DNA of 64,000 nt from Larkinella bovis (GTDB lineage: Bacteria; Bacteroidota; Bacteroidia; Cytophagales; Spirosomataceae): assembly GCF_042655385.1 (NCBI RefSeq), contig NZ_JBHSMA010000002.1, positions 62,001 to 126,000 of the forward strand, read 5' to 3'. Shown piece by piece: positions 26,705-36,285 of the stretch (position 1 is its first letter; each line of letters starts with the position of its first letter). Under the pieces are notes generated by a model. The model saw only the letters and a program-made list of their open reading frames with translations. It ran no database searches and was not told the DNA's origin. A program made the position numbers and the translations under genes.

Positions 26705-27295
26705 ATGAACGCACAAATGAATAGATTCCGGTCAGAAAATCTGGTGATTTTGGCCCTTCTGGTGGGGCTTTCGGGCTGGATCAGCTCGTGTGCCTCCTCT
26801 AAAAAGACGGCTTCACGCGCTTCTTCGACCGATTACAACAATTATACTTACGATTTATCGGCTACCCGCCCGAAATACAGCGTTTCTGCGGCTACCCCAT
26901 CCAGCCCCCCGGCACCCGCCACGCGCCCGGCCCCGGAAAACCGCCGGACGCTTCCGATGGCCGAACCAATGCACATCAATAAAAAACTGGATGCGGTTTT
27001 GGACACGATTTCGGTTAAAAACCGGACCATCCGCTACGCGCAGGGGTACCGGATACAGATTTACGTCGGAAATGAACGGACAGAAGTAGACCGGGTCAAA
27101 CGATTTACCTACCAGAATTTCCCGGAGCTTAATCCGTATACAACCTTCCGGCAGCCGACGTATCGGTTAAAAGTTGGTGATTTCATGCGTCGGCTCGACG
27201 CCGAGCGGTATCTGGCCCAACTCAAGCAGCAGTTTTCGTCGGCTACGCTCTTACCGGATCGGATCGAAATCCGGCGGAGTCTGTCCGTGAAATGA
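26705..27295 (+). CDS. SPOR-domain lipoprotein
   Basis: A 196-residue envelope lipoprotein. The signal peptide ends SSC (C29), followed by a Ser/Thr- and Pro-rich linker (about 30-85) and a C-terminal SPOR domain (about 115-190, YRIQIYVGNERTEVDRVKR ... YRLKVGDFMRRLDAERYLAQL). SPOR domains bind denuded glycan strands at the division site, so it may act in envelope maintenance or division. The start could also be the ATG at 26717; the first ATG is kept because it is closest to the promoter. It precedes gmd by 45 bases. Confidence 0.88.
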   Translation: MNAQMNRFRSENLVILALLVGLSGWISSCASSKKTASRASSTDYNNYTYDLSATRPKYSVSAATPSSPPAPATRPAPENRRTLPMAEPMHINKKLDAVLDTISVKNRTIRYAQGYRIQIYVGNERTEVDRVKRFTYQNFPELNPYTTFRQPTYRLKVGDFMRRLDAERYLAQLKQQFSSATLLPDRIEIRRSLSVK

Positions 27296-27340
27296 AGACG
27301 ACTGACGATTAATGCATTGCCCACATATTTGCAAGAATCT

Positions 27341-28453
27341 ATGAAAAAAGCACTTATTACCGGTATTACAGGGCAGGATGGCTCGTATCTCGCGGAACTT
27401 CTTTTATCGAAAGGCTACGAAGTTCACGGGATTAAACGCCGAAGTTCGCTGTTTAATACCCAGCGGATCGACCATATCTACGAAGATCCGCACGAAAAAC
27501 ACGTCCGGTTTCGACTGCATTACGGGGATCTGTCCGACTCCACCAACATCATCCGGATTATTCAGGAAATCCAGCCCGACGAAATTTATAACCTGGGGGC
27601 CATGTCGCACGTCCGGGTGAGTTTTGAAGAACCGGAATACACCGCTCAGGTCGATGGCATCGGGACGCTGCGCATTCTGGAAGCGGTTCGGTTGCTGGGC
27701 TTAACGAATAAAACCCGGATTTATCAGGCTTCTACCTCCGAACTGTACGGTGGCGTTCAGGGGCATGCCCAGTCGGAAATGACGCCGTTCTATCCCCGTT
27801 CGCCCTACGCCGTTGCCAAACTCTACGGTTACTGGATTACGGTCAATTACCGGGAAGCCTACAACATGTATGCGTGCAACGGGATTCTGTTCAACCACGA
27901 ATCGCCCCTGCGCGGTGAAACCTTCGTGACCCGGAAAATCACACGGGCGGTGGCCCGGATTGCGCTCGGGTTGCAGGAGAAGGTGTATATGGGTAATCTG
28001 GACGCCCAGCGCGACTGGGGCCATGCGAAGGATTATGTCGAGGCCATGTGGCTGATGTTGCAGCAGGACCAACCGGAGGACTTTGTCATTGCAACCGGCC
28101 AGACGACGCACATCCGCGATTTCATCCGGATGGCGTTTGCCGAAGTGGGCATTGAACTGGAATTCAAAGGCGAAGGCATTAATGAAACCGGCATCGTGGT
28201 CAAATCGACCCATCCGCAGTATCCGCTGGAAATTGGCAGGGAAGTCGTTTGTATCGACGAGCGGTATTTCCGGCCGACCGAAGTGGATTTGCTGCTCGGT
28301 GACCCGACCAAGGCCATGACTAAATTAGGCTGGAAACCCAAGTACGATCTGGCGGCACTGGTGAAAGAAATGGTGGCTGCCGATGTCGAGTTGTTTCAGC
28401 GTGACCAATTGCTGGAAAAGAGTGGGCACCGGGTGATGAATTACTTCGAATAA
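27341..28453 (+). CDS. gmd: GDP-mannose 4,6-dehydratase
   Basis: The 370-residue enzyme converts GDP-mannose to GDP-4-keto-6-deoxymannose, the precursor of GDP-fucose and GDP-rhamnose. It shows the extended-SDR nucleotide motif TGITGQDGSYLAE, the catalytic STSELYG (Thr, Glu) and YXXXK (YAVAKLYG), the NGILFNHESPLRGETFVTRKIT block, and the RDWGHAKDYVEAMW motif, all diagnostic. The ATG at 27341 gives MKKALITGITGQDG and is clearly preferred to an upstream in-frame TTG-type start. Gene for the following reductase (fcl/rmd) is not adjacent. It ends at a strong terminator. Confidence 0.96.
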   Translation: MKKALITGITGQDGSYLAELLLSKGYEVHGIKRRSSLFNTQRIDHIYEDPHEKHVRFRLHYGDLSDSTNIIRIIQEIQPDEIYNLGAMSHVRVSFEEPEYTAQVDGIGTLRILEAVRLLGLTNKTRIYQASTSELYGGVQGHAQSEMTPFYPRSPYAVAKLYGYWITVNYREAYNMYACNGILFNHESPLRGETFVTRKITRAVARIALGLQEKVYMGNLDAQRDWGHAKDYVEAMWLMLQQDQPEDFVIATGQTTHIRDFIRMAFAEVGIELEFKGEGINETGIVVKSTHPQYPLEIGREVVCIDERYFRPTEVDLLLGDPTKAMTKLGWKPKYDLAALVKEMVAADVELFQRDQLLEKSGHRVMNYFE

Positions 28454-28474
28454 CCGCTTTCGTCGGCTTCGCCT

Positions 28475-28513
28475 AAAAAAGCCGCCCGGTTCTCAGAACC
28501 GGGCGGCTTTTTT
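28475..28513. terminator. Bidirectional terminator, gmd / htrA
   Basis: A perfect 17-bp stem AAAAAAGCCGCCCGGTT / AACCGGGCGGCTTTTTT (28475-28491, 28497-28513) with a five-base loop lies between convergent genes, with A-run on the left and T-run on the right. Confidence 0.95.
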
Positions 28514-28536
28514 ATAATTCGCTACTATTGACTAAC

Positions 28537-30066
28537 TTAAACAGGCACGGCGTAGTAGTACATCCGGGAACTGTTCGGATACATCCCGATCAGCAGCAGT
28601 CCTTCGCCTTCTTTGGTCGAATTCAGGGCACCTTGCAGATCTTTCATCGTGCGAACGACTTTGCCATTGGCTTTTACAATGATAAAGCCTTCTTCGATAT
28701 CTGTGTCGGACATTTTCCCGTCACGAATCCGTTTGATACGAACACCACCGTCGATTCCCAGCCGTTTGGCATCGGTCGCCGTCAGTTCTTCGAAGTCGGC
28801 ACCGAGGGAGCTCAGGCTGGCTGATGCGCTGGATACCGAAACGTTATCGCTTTTCTTGATGATATCCCGGCCACCGTTGCGGTTGCGCAACTCAACCCGG
28901 AAATCACGCAGGTCACCATTCCGGTTGACGGTCATGGCAATGACATCACCCGGACGACGACGGCCAATGATCTCGCGCATCTGGGCGTCGGAATCCACGT
29001 TCTGACCTTCCATTTTCACGATAACATCACCTTTTTTCAGACCGGCAGCGGCCGAGGCACCGCCTTCAACCACTTCGTTGATGTAAATACCGCGTCCGAT
29101 TTTAGAGCCCAGTTCCTGAGCGCGGAGGCTGTTCAGCTCAACCGGGATGATGCCCAGGTAGCCCCGTTGTACGTTACCGTATTTCACGAGGTCAGCCGAA
29201 ACTTTTTTCACCAGCGATACCGGAACGGCAAAACCGTACCCACTATAGTAACCCGTTGCCGAAGCGATGGCCGAGTTAATACCAACCAGTTCACCCCGCA
29301 GGTTCACCAGCGCACCACCGGAGTTACCGGGGTTGATGGCTGCGTCGGTTTGAATGAAGGCTTCCACCGGTGAATCCGGTTTTTCGGCGTTGCGGTCAAT
29401 GTTCTGATCCAGAATACCGATCCGGCGGCTTTTCGCGCTGACAATCCCGGCGGTTACCGTAGATTCCAGATCCAGCGGATAACCAACGGCCAGTACCCAT
29501 TCGCCCAGTTTCAGGACGTCGGAATCACCCAGTGTAATGGCGGGCAAATTCTTGGCATTGACCTGAATGACGGCGAGGTCAGTCAGGGGATCGGTACCGA
29601 TCACTTTGGCTTTGAAGCTCCGTTTGTCGGTCATAATGACTTCCACTTCGTCGGCACCCTGCACCACGTGGTTGTTGGTAACAATATAGCCATCCTGGCT
29701 GATGATCACCCCAGACCCTGAAGCCTGTCCCCGTTGCCGTTGCGGAGCTCCTCCGTTGCCCCGGCCGAATTCGTCACCGAAGAAGTCGCGGAAAATATCC
29801 GGGATCTGTTGCTGACGCACGGTCCGGGTGATGGTGGTTTTAATATGGACGACGGCTGGCGTAGCAGCTTCGGCGGCATAGGCAAAGTCGCCCGGCGCCG
29901 ACTGCGGAGCGGTCAAGGCGGCTAACCGCCCGATGGGAGTCGACGCGGGAGCCGATTCATTGAAAACAACATCCTGTTTGTTAAATCCCAGGAAGTTGTA
30001 AGCGGCCAGCGTGACAAAGCTCGATAAGAGAGCGATGATTGCTAAAGATTTCCAGTTGCTTTTCAT
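28537..30066 (-). CDS. DegP/HtrA-family periplasmic serine protease
   Basis: The 509-residue protease/chaperone carries an N-terminal membrane anchor or signal (MKSNWKSLAIIALLSSFVTL), a trypsin-like domain with the triad His (VTNNHVVQ), Asp (TDLAVIQV) and Ser (NPGNSGGALV), and two PDZ domains (about 280-390 and 400-500, with RGIYINEVVEGGASAAAGLK and the second GGVRIKRIRDG). It handles misfolded proteins in the periplasm. It is a single gene with a 451-base upstream region. The long Gly/Arg-rich loop in the protease domain (DEFGRGNGGAPQRQRGQ) is typical of DegP-like LA loops. DegQ-like function is equally possible. Confidence 0.95.
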   Translation of the reverse strand: MKSNWKSLAIIALLSSFVTLAAYNFLGFNKQDVVFNESAPASTPIGRLAALTAPQSAPGDFAYAAEAATPAVVHIKTTITRTVRQQQIPDIFRDFFGDEFGRGNGGAPQRQRGQASGSGVIISQDGYIVTNNHVVQGADEVEVIMTDKRSFKAKVIGTDPLTDLAVIQVNAKNLPAITLGDSDVLKLGEWVLAVGYPLDLESTVTAGIVSAKSRRIGILDQNIDRNAEKPDSPVEAFIQTDAAINPGNSGGALVNLRGELVGINSAIASATGYYSGYGFAVPVSLVKKVSADLVKYGNVQRGYLGIIPVELNSLRAQELGSKIGRGIYINEVVEGGASAAAGLKKGDVIVKMEGQNVDSDAQMREIIGRRRPGDVIAMTVNRNGDLRDFRVELRNRNGGRDIIKKSDNVSVSSASASLSSLGADFEELTATDAKRLGIDGGVRIKRIRDGKMSDTDIEEGFIIVKANGKVVRTMKDLQGALNSTKEGEGLLLIGMYPNSSRMYYYAVPV

Positions 30067-30517
30067 GACTTGATTCTAAAATGGGTCGTTTACTGCTTTC
30101 GCATCAGTTCACCATGATAACGAAATCCGCTTTTCCAAAAATTCGATTTTCTAACGCAATTAACAAATTTTAACGAACGAATGTTGATAGGCTCAGTAAC
30201 CACAAAACCAGGTTCGAAAGTAAGGAAAATTTCGATTTTCGGGTATCCCGGTTACGGATTCGGATTTAAAAGTATACCATCCAAGTGACAACATTCATAC
30301 CAGTCGAATGTTTACGTCAAGCTATGTCATTATGGCGGAGTTTCTGATCGCTGGGGAAGGGTCTGACAGTCAGTTTGGCATACGGTTTTTCAAATAACCG
30401 CATATCGTTCCGCACGCTGACAAAATAGCATCAGATTATTTGGAAGCTCAAGCTGCCGGGCCAGAAAACCGTTGGTTCGGAAAGTGAGGGAAAGAGCGCC
30501 GGCGGGGTAAATCGGCC
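30067..30517. other. Intergenic region upstream of htrA
   Basis: The 451-base AT-rich stretch contains no recognisable gene, tRNA or strong hairpin. It probably holds the htrA promoter on the minus strand and the untranslated end of the rnc transcript; no clear TAnnTTTG box is seen on the minus strand near htrA. Confidence 0.4.
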
Positions 30518-31300
30518 TCAGTTGGAAACCGGTTTCATCTGCAATTGCTCACAGGCTTTTTCAGCCGCCGACTGCTCGGCTTTTTTCTTGCTGTAGCCGC
30601 TCCCCTGCGCAAACGGTTCGTCGTTGACCGTGACCTGCGAAATGAATTCCCGGAAGTGATTGTTACCGCGCTCGGAAATGATGATAAATTCGACCTTTTT
30701 GCCTTCGCGCTGCGCCCATTCGATCAGGCGGCTTTTGTAGTTGGCGTTGTTACTGATCAGCGCTTCGAGGTCGTAATGCGCCAGCAGTTCCTTAAGGATG
30801 AACCCGCGGGTAAACCGGAATCCTTTGTCCAGGTAAATAGCACCCACCAGCGCTTCCAGCGCATCGCCGTACATGGAGGTGCGGGAGGGAACAATGCCCC
30901 GGCTGCGGCTACCGTCGTATTCAATCAGGTTTTCGAGGCCAATTTTGCGGGCAATGCCGTTCAGCGTTTCGCGGTTGACAATCCGGGAGCGGATTTCCGT
31001 CAGAAAGCCTTCATCCTTGTAAGGGAATTTCTTGAACAGAAATTCGGCAATCACCATTCCCAAAACCGCATCGCCCAGGTACTCCAGGCGTTCGTTGGAT
31101 TCCTTAAATCCTTTGATGGCGGTTTCCCGCGATGCGGAGGTATGCCGGAAAGCGAGCTGATACAGCCCGACATTGGAAGGAGCTTCCCCAATAATGTGCT
31201 CGATGGAACGCTTGAATTTTTTGCGTTCGCTATTCCCCAACCGCAGCCGGAAGAAACTGAGAATAGGTTCGAGTACTGGATTGGATGAAGCGGCTTGCAC
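30518..31300 (-). CDS. rnc: Ribonuclease III
   Basis: The 260-residue endonuclease cleaves double-stranded RNA in rRNA and mRNA processing. The signature ERLEYLGDAVLGMVIAE with metal-binding Glu and Asp, the second acidic site DALEALVGAIYLDKGF, and a C-terminal dsRNA-binding domain (about 180-255, with GSGYSKKKAEQSAAEKAC) are present. It is the last gene of the acpP-fabF-rnc set, the common arrangement in bacteria, starting 24 bases after fabF. Confidence 0.97.
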   Translation of the reverse strand: MQAASSNPVLEPILSFFRLRLGNSERKKFKRSIEHIIGEAPSNVGLYQLAFRHTSASRETAIKGFKESNERLEYLGDAVLGMVIAEFLFKKFPYKDEGFLTEIRSRIVNRETLNGIARKIGLENLIEYDGSRSRGIVPSRTSMYGDALEALVGAIYLDKGFRFTRGFILKELLAHYDLEALISNNANYKSRLIEWAQREGKKVEFIIISERGNNHFREFISQVTVNDEPFAQGSGYSKKKAEQSAAEKACEQLQMKPVSN

Positions 31301-31324
31301 GCGGCTAATCAGGACTGGTGACGA

Positions 31325-32581
31325 TTAGGAATCAAGTTTACGAAATATAACTGAAAAATTGTGTCCGCCAAAACCGAATGTATTACTGAGCGCAATATTA
31401 ATGGGTCGATGCTGCGCCTGATTGAACGTGAAATTCAGCTTGGGGTTAAAGGATTCTACGTCGTCGGTAAAGTGGTTAATGGTGGGTGGAACGACGCCGT
31501 GTTTCATCGCCATGATACAGGCGATGGCTTCGATGGCACCGGCCGCGCCCAGCAGGTGCCCCGTCATGGATTTGGTTGAACTGATGTTCAACTGGTAGGC
31601 ATGTTCGCCGAAAACCTTCTCGATGGCAGTGGCTTCACTGACATCCCCCAGGGGGGTAGACGTCCCGTGAACGTTGATGTAATCGACATCTTCCGGCCGG
31701 ATCTGGGCGTCGTCCAGCGCATCCTTCATCACATTCAACGCACCCAGTCCCTCGGGATGGGGGGCGGTGATGTGGTAGGCGTCGGACGACATGCCTCCGC
31801 CGATCAACTCGGCGTAGATTTTAGCTCCCCGGGCTTTGGCGTGCTCGTATTCTTCCAGAATGAGCGCACCCGCCCCTTCACCCAGCACAAAACCGTCGCG
31901 GTCTTTATCAAAAGGCCGTGACGCCGTTTCCGGCGAATCATTCCGTTCGGACAAGGCCCGGAGCGCATTAAAACCGCCAACCCCCGCTTCGGTTACGGCG
32001 GCTTCCGAACCACCGGAAATGGCGATGTTCAGCCGACCCAGCCGGATAAAGTTGAAGGCGTCGATCATGGCATTGGTCGCCGACGCACAGGCCGAAACCG
32101 TCACGTAATTGACCCCGTGAAAACCGTACCGGATCGAGAGCATGCCCGATGCGCTGTCGGCAATCATTTTCGGAATGAAGAACGGATTGTAGCGGGGAGT
32201 GCCATCGCCGGTGGCGTAGTTTTTGACTTCGTCCTCGAAGGTTTTCAACCCTCCGATTCCGGAACCCCAGATAACACCGGCTTTGTTCAAATCGAGTTTT
32301 TCAAGATCGAGACCGGCGTCCTTGACGGCTTCGTCGGCCACAATGAGCGCATATTGCGCAAAGGGGTCCATTTTACGAGCTTCCTGGCGAGGGATGAACT
32401 GGTTAATATCCAGCCCTTTGACTTCACAGGCAAATTTTGTCCGAAATTTTTCGGCGTTAAATTTAGTAATCGGACCGGCGCCACTTACACCGGCAGATAA
32501 GCCGTTCCAGAACTCTTGTACTGTATTACCAATCGGCGTAAGAGCGCCCAGGCCGGTGATTACTACTCGTTTAAAAGGCAT
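31325..32581 (-). CDS. fabF: Beta-ketoacyl-ACP synthase II
   Basis: The 418-residue condensing enzyme elongates acyl-ACP with malonyl-ACP in fatty acid synthesis. The catalytic triad is visible: Cys in VSACASATNAM, His in NVHGTSTPLGD, His in GHLLGAAGAIEA. The end SNTFGFGGHNFSVIFR is the family signature. It lies 24 bases downstream of acpP and partners with its product. Confidence 0.97.
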   Translation of the reverse strand: MPFKRVVITGLGALTPIGNTVQEFWNGLSAGVSGAGPITKFNAEKFRTKFACEVKGLDINQFIPRQEARKMDPFAQYALIVADEAVKDAGLDLEKLDLNKAGVIWGSGIGGLKTFEDEVKNYATGDGTPRYNPFFIPKMIADSASGMLSIRYGFHGVNYVTVSACASATNAMIDAFNFIRLGRLNIAISGGSEAAVTEAGVGGFNALRALSERNDSPETASRPFDKDRDGFVLGEGAGALILEEYEHAKARGAKIYAELIGGGMSSDAYHITAPHPEGLGALNVMKDALDDAQIRPEDVDYINVHGTSTPLGDVSEATAIEKVFGEHAYQLNISSTKSMTGHLLGAAGAIEAIACIMAMKHGVVPPTINHFTDDVESFNPKLNFTFNQAQHRPINIALSNTFGFGGHNFSVIFRKLDS

Positions 32582-32605
32582 AGAATAAACTACAAAAAGA
32601 AACGC

Positions 32606-32842
32606 TTATTTCACATTCTCTTCCAGATACGTAATGGCTTGGCCAACCGTACCGATGTTTTCCGCCTGATCGTCGGGAATAGAGATGTTAAACTCTTTTT
32701 CGAATTCCATAATCAGTTCGACCGTGTCGAGCGAATCGGCGCCCAGATCGTTGGTGAAGCTGGCTTCCGGGGTAACTTCCGATTCCTCAACACCCAGTTT
32801 TTCAACAATGATTGCTTTTACTTTGTCTGCAATTTCTGACAT
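32606..32842 (-). CDS. acpP: Acyl carrier protein
   Basis: The 78-residue acidic protein carries the phosphopantetheine site DLGADSLDTVEL (Ser). The ATG at 32842 (MSEIADKVKAII) is chosen; an upstream in-frame start would add 12 unlike residues. It is the first gene of the acpP-fabF-rnc operon and the carrier for the fatty acid synthase intermediates. Confidence 0.97.
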   Translation of the reverse strand: MSEIADKVKAIIVEKLGVEESEVTPEASFTNDLGADSLDTVELIMEFEKEFNISIPDDQAENIGTVGQAITYLEENVK

Positions 32843-32875
32843 TTCGGTATGCGTTTGGGGTTTTAAAAAACTGTG

Positions 32876-32906
32876 CAAAGAAAGAGATTAAAAACAGTAT
32901 TGTCAA
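32876..32906 (-). promoter_or_regulatory. Putative acpP promoter
   Basis: On the minus strand TTTCTTTG (32876-32883) resembles TAnnTTTG with one mismatch (T for A), and TTG (32904-32906) lies exactly 20 bases upstream. Transcription from here would give a leader of about 30 bases for acpP. Confidence 0.5.
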
Positions 32907-33203
32907 ATAATTTTTTCTATTGAAAATCGTTTAAAAAGGTTTGGTTTTTTTTGTAAAAAGACAGATTGACAGGCTATTACAAAATAAAATTGTATTTACC
33001 AACCGCTCACCAGTTCCTGACTGCCTGATCCGGTCAGGGACCCGTTCGTGAAGATTCAATCGCCCGGCCGGACTCATTCTGCTGTCTGATAGACCCGGAT
33101 AAATAGGATTAAATCAATATATTGTAATTAACCGGCTGAACCCGGTAAAGGTTATAAAAACCGGCATTTTGATGAAACCGATCCGTGTAAGGCGGTAATT
33201 GCG

Positions 33204-33211
33204 TAGCTTTG
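33204..33211 (+). promoter_or_regulatory. Putative -7 box of kdsA
   Basis: TAGCTTTG matches TAnnTTTG and lies 15 bases before the proposed GTG start at 33226. If used, the apparent upstream TTG codon at 33199 would not be transcribed, which favours the GTG start. Confidence 0.45.
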
Positions 33212-33225
33212 TCCGAAAAAAGCCC

Positions 33226-34035
33226 GTGAAGCTTCCCAAACTGAAACATACCCAGTCGGGTCACTTTTTCCTGATCGCGGGACCCTGCGCTATCGAAAGC
33301 CAGGACCTGGCCCTGGAAATCGCCGAAAAGCTGGTCGCGATGACGGATCGGCTGCAAATTCCGTTCGTTTTTAAAGGATCGTACCGCAAAGCCAATCGGA
33401 CCAAACTGAACTCATTTACCGGCATTGGCGACCAGGTGGCGCTGGAGATTCTGAAAAAAGTCGGGGATACGTTCCAGGTGCCGACGCTCACGGATTTTCA
33501 CGAATCAGATGAAGCCGAAAGGGCGGCCGCCTACGTGGACGTGCTCCAGATTCCGGCTTTTTTGTGCCGCCAAACCGATATGCTGACAGCCGCTGCGACT
33601 ACCGGAAAGGTGGTAAATGTCAAAAAAGGGCAATTTATGTCGGGCGAATCGATGGCTTTTGCCGTTGAGAAAATAAAAGCCGTTAACCCGGAAGCCGAGG
33701 TTTTTCTGACCGACCGGGGGAATTCCTTCGGCTATGGCGATCTGGTGGTCGATTACCGGAATCTGCCGATTATGCAGGCTCACGGTGTACCGGTGGTGAT
33801 GGATTGCACCCACTCGTTGCAGCAACCCAACCAGGCATCCGGGGTAACCGGCGGAAAACCGGCCCTGATTGCCACCATTGCCAAGGCGGCCATTGCCGTG
33901 GGAGCCGACGGGTTGTTTATCGAGACGCATCCTAATCCATCGGACGCCAAATCAGACGGGGCTAATATGTTGCCACTGAGTCAGTTGGAAGCGTTGCTGG
34001 AGAAGCTGATCCGGATTCGGGAAGCAATTTCCTGA
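33226..34035 (+). CDS. kdsA: 3-deoxy-8-phosphooctulonate synthase
   Basis: The 269-residue enzyme condenses phosphoenolpyruvate and arabinose 5-phosphate to Kdo-8-phosphate for lipopolysaccharide. Motifs include FLIAGPCAIES, FKGSYRKANR, the TDFHE metal or substrate site, QIPAFLCRQTD, and ETHPNPSDAKSDGANMLP at the end; the Asn in KANRT and the absence of a metal Cys at the usual N-terminal place suggest the non-metal type. The GTG at 33226 (VKLPKLKHTQS) is preferred to TTG at 33199 because of the promoter box overlapping the latter. It is followed by kduI after 60 bases. Confidence 0.93.
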   Translation: MKLPKLKHTQSGHFFLIAGPCAIESQDLALEIAEKLVAMTDRLQIPFVFKGSYRKANRTKLNSFTGIGDQVALEILKKVGDTFQVPTLTDFHESDEAERAAAYVDVLQIPAFLCRQTDMLTAAATTGKVVNVKKGQFMSGESMAFAVEKIKAVNPEAEVFLTDRGNSFGYGDLVVDYRNLPIMQAHGVPVVMDCTHSLQQPNQASGVTGGKPALIATIAKAAIAVGADGLFIETHPNPSDAKSDGANMLPLSQLEALLEKLIRIREAIS

Positions 34036-34095
34036 CGGAAATTTAGTAGATATTCCCGTAATGATACTCTCTCTGTAAACCACCCTGCCATCTGT

Positions 34096-34926
34096 ATGCA
34101 AACCCGCTACGCCACCAATCCAACGGATTTTAAACAGTATGATACGGACCGCATACGGCGGGATTTTTTGATCGAAAACCTGTTCACGGCTGATTCGTTC
34201 GAACTGGTTTATTCCCATTACGACCGGATGATTGTGGGGGGCGTCATGCCCGTTGAAACGCCACAGATGTTGCCAACCTACGATGAGCTGAGGGCCGAAT
34301 TCTTCCTTCAGCGCCGGGAACTGGGCATCCTCAATGTGGGTGGAGACGGAACGGTTACCGTTGACGGGCAGGTGTTCGAACTGACGAAGAAGGATTGTCT
34401 CTACGTTGGCATGGGGAGCCAGGACGTGGTATTTGCCAGTAATCAACCGGAACAACCCGCCAAATTTGCCCTGCTGTCGACCCCGGCTCACCGGACCTGT
34501 TCAACGGCGAAACTGACCGCTGCGCAGGCATCGCCCGTGGATTTAGGGGCGCAGGAAACGGCCAACCAGCGTACCATCTACAAATACATTCACGCCGATG
34601 GATTGCAAAGCTGCCAATTGGTGATGGGGATGACCACCCTAAAATCCGGCAGTATCTGGAACACCATGCCGCCCCATGTGCACGACCGCCGGATGGAAGC
34701 GTACATTTACTTCGATATCCCGGAGAACCAGCGCGTTTTTCATCTGATGGGCCATCCGCAGGAAACCCGGCATCTGCTGGTGGCTACCGATCAGGCGGTT
34801 CTTTCACCGCCCTGGTCGATCCATGCGGGAGCCGGAACAGCAAGCTATTCATTTATCTGGGCGATGGCGGGCGAAAACTATACCTTTACGGATATGGATT
34901 TTGTTCCCTTGGCGGGTGTACGATAG
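34096..34926 (+). CDS. kduI: 5-dehydro-4-deoxy-D-glucuronate isomerase
   Basis: The 276-residue cupin-type enzyme isomerises 5-keto-4-deoxyuronate to 2,5-diketo-3-deoxygluconate in breakdown of pectin and other uronates. The signature NTMPPHVHDRRMEAYIYFD contains the Zn ligands His, His and Glu, and PWSIHAGAGTASYSFIWAMAGEN the last His. No kduD or pectate lyase is next to it, so the pathway must be completed elsewhere. Confidence 0.95.
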   Translation: MQTRYATNPTDFKQYDTDRIRRDFLIENLFTADSFELVYSHYDRMIVGGVMPVETPQMLPTYDELRAEFFLQRRELGILNVGGDGTVTVDGQVFELTKKDCLYVGMGSQDVVFASNQPEQPAKFALLSTPAHRTCSTAKLTAAQASPVDLGAQETANQRTIYKYIHADGLQSCQLVMGMTTLKSGSIWNTMPPHVHDRRMEAYIYFDIPENQRVFHLMGHPQETRHLLVATDQAVLSPPWSIHAGAGTASYSFIWAMAGENYTFTDMDFVPLAGVR

Positions 34927-35140
34927 GCTCTCCGTTCCGGTTAGATTATTTAAAGCGATTTTCGTTGCATTTTCAGGATTTGTCCCGGATGAAATGCTGG
35001 AAACGGCAGGAAAATTGATGATCTAGTAGTGAATAAAATGACTAAATGGAAATCGCTGATAATCAGAGGGTATAGATTGAGGGAGGGCGCTTTTTCGGGG
35101 ATTCATTTTTTGGGCTAATATGATTTTATTCAGACTGAAT

Positions 35141-35148
35141 TACCTTTG
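35141..35148 (+). promoter_or_regulatory. Putative -7 box of the dioxygenase gene
   Basis: TACCTTTG matches TAnnTTTG and lies 28 bases before the ATG at 35177. The nearest upstream TTG is too far (28 bases), so only the -7 part is supported. Confidence 0.45.
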
Positions 35149-35176
35149 AATACATTTTTCACGTCACCTGAAAATT

Positions 35177-36199
35177 ATGTCCATCGTTAACAAAGCCAAA
35201 CAGGCTTACAAGAAGCTGTTTCCTGCCCCCATTCTGAAGGATTTTCCGGCTGAAAATCTACCCTGGATTGACAAGAAAAACCCCGACGTTGATGGATTTG
35301 TCAAGCAATTTCCTAAAGCCGCCCAATTGCCCTATGATCTGGCCGAAAAACTTCGCTTCTGGAACCAGAACGGGTACGTCATTCTCGAGCAGATTATTTC
35401 GGATGAGTTGATTGACGCTTATCTGGCGGACGTACAGGAATTGATCGAAAAGCACAAGGAGTACGATATTAACATTCGCATCGATCGCCCGGAATACCGC
35501 AAACACCCCGTGATGAAAATTCGGGATGTGCCACGCGAAATTATTGAAGGCCAGTATATTAAGATTATGGAATTCCATAATGCATCGGTGGCGGGTAAAA
35601 AACTGATGCTGCACAAAGCCATCGTTTCATTCCTGGAGGCCATTTTTAACCAGAAAGTGGTGGCCATGCAAAGCCTGACTTTCCTGTACGGTTCTCAGCA
35701 GGAAACGCACCAGGATTTTCCGTATGTGGTGCCGCAGGTACCGAGCCACCTGGCTGCCGCCTGGATTGCGCTGGAAGATGTGAAACCCGGATCGGGCGAA
35801 CTTCACTATTATGTGGGGTCGCACAAAGTGAAAAAGTTCGACTGGGGGAACGGGATCTTCTTTAATGGCGAATCAACCAAAAACCCGACTGATTTTGGCA
35901 AGTACCTCAGCGCCGAATGCGAACGCATGGGCCTGGAACGCCGGACGCTGCTGATCAAGAAAGGCGACGTGCTGATCTGGCACGCGGCCCTGGCCCACGG
36001 GGGCGAACCGATTCTGGACCCGGAACTGACCCGGAAATCGTACGTTTGCCATTATTCTTCCGAATTAGGCTATTACCGCCACCGGCATGATCTGGTGAAC
36101 GAACCTGTCCGGCACAGCATGAACGGCGCCGACGTTTTTGCCGATCCCACGTTAACGTCTTACGAGAACTCCTTCAAACGCGGGGAGAAGGTCAACTGA
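35177..36199 (+). CDS. Phytanoyl-CoA dioxygenase-family protein
   Basis: The 340-residue protein belongs to the Fe(II)/2-oxoglutarate PhyH family. The iron ligands appear as ETHQDFPY (HXD) and the distal His in LIWHAALAHGGEP, with the 2-oxoglutarate-binding Arg probably in LTRKSYVCHYSS. Family members hydroxylate lipids, amino acids or antibiotics; the substrate here is unknown. The C-terminal RHSMNGADVFADPTLTSYENS is a typical end. It stands alone and is closed by a terminator. The family call is secure but the function is open. Confidence 0.9.
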   Translation: MSIVNKAKQAYKKLFPAPILKDFPAENLPWIDKKNPDVDGFVKQFPKAAQLPYDLAEKLRFWNQNGYVILEQIISDELIDAYLADVQELIEKHKEYDINIRIDRPEYRKHPVMKIRDVPREIIEGQYIKIMEFHNASVAGKKLMLHKAIVSFLEAIFNQKVVAMQSLTFLYGSQQETHQDFPYVVPQVPSHLAAAWIALEDVKPGSGELHYYVGSHKVKKFDWGNGIFFNGESTKNPTDFGKYLSAECERMGLERRTLLIKKGDVLIWHAALAHGGEPILDPELTRKSYVCHYSSELGYYRHRHDLVNEPVRHSMNGADVFADPTLTSYENSFKRGEKVN

Positions 36200-36223
36200 T
36201 CTGCGGTTTTTGCTATTCCCAAA

Positions 36224-36257
36224 AAAACGCCATCCGAAACCGGGTGGCGTTTTCTGA
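36224..36257. terminator. Bidirectional terminator, dioxygenase / GIN protein
   Basis: Arms AAAACGCCATCCG (36224-36236) and CGGGTGGCGTTTT (36241-36253) pair at 12 of 13 positions around AAAC, flanked by A on the left and T on the right, between convergent genes. Confidence 0.85.
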
Positions 36258-36285
36258 TTCTACCAATCTCTATTCAAATTCGTTA

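Larger units (their letters stand above)
32843..33225. other. Divergent intergenic region, acpP / kdsA
   Basis: The 383-base AT-rich region contains the putative acpP promoter (minus) and, near its right end, the box TAGCTTTG (33204-33211) for kdsA. No RNA gene or long hairpin was recognised. Confidence 0.4.
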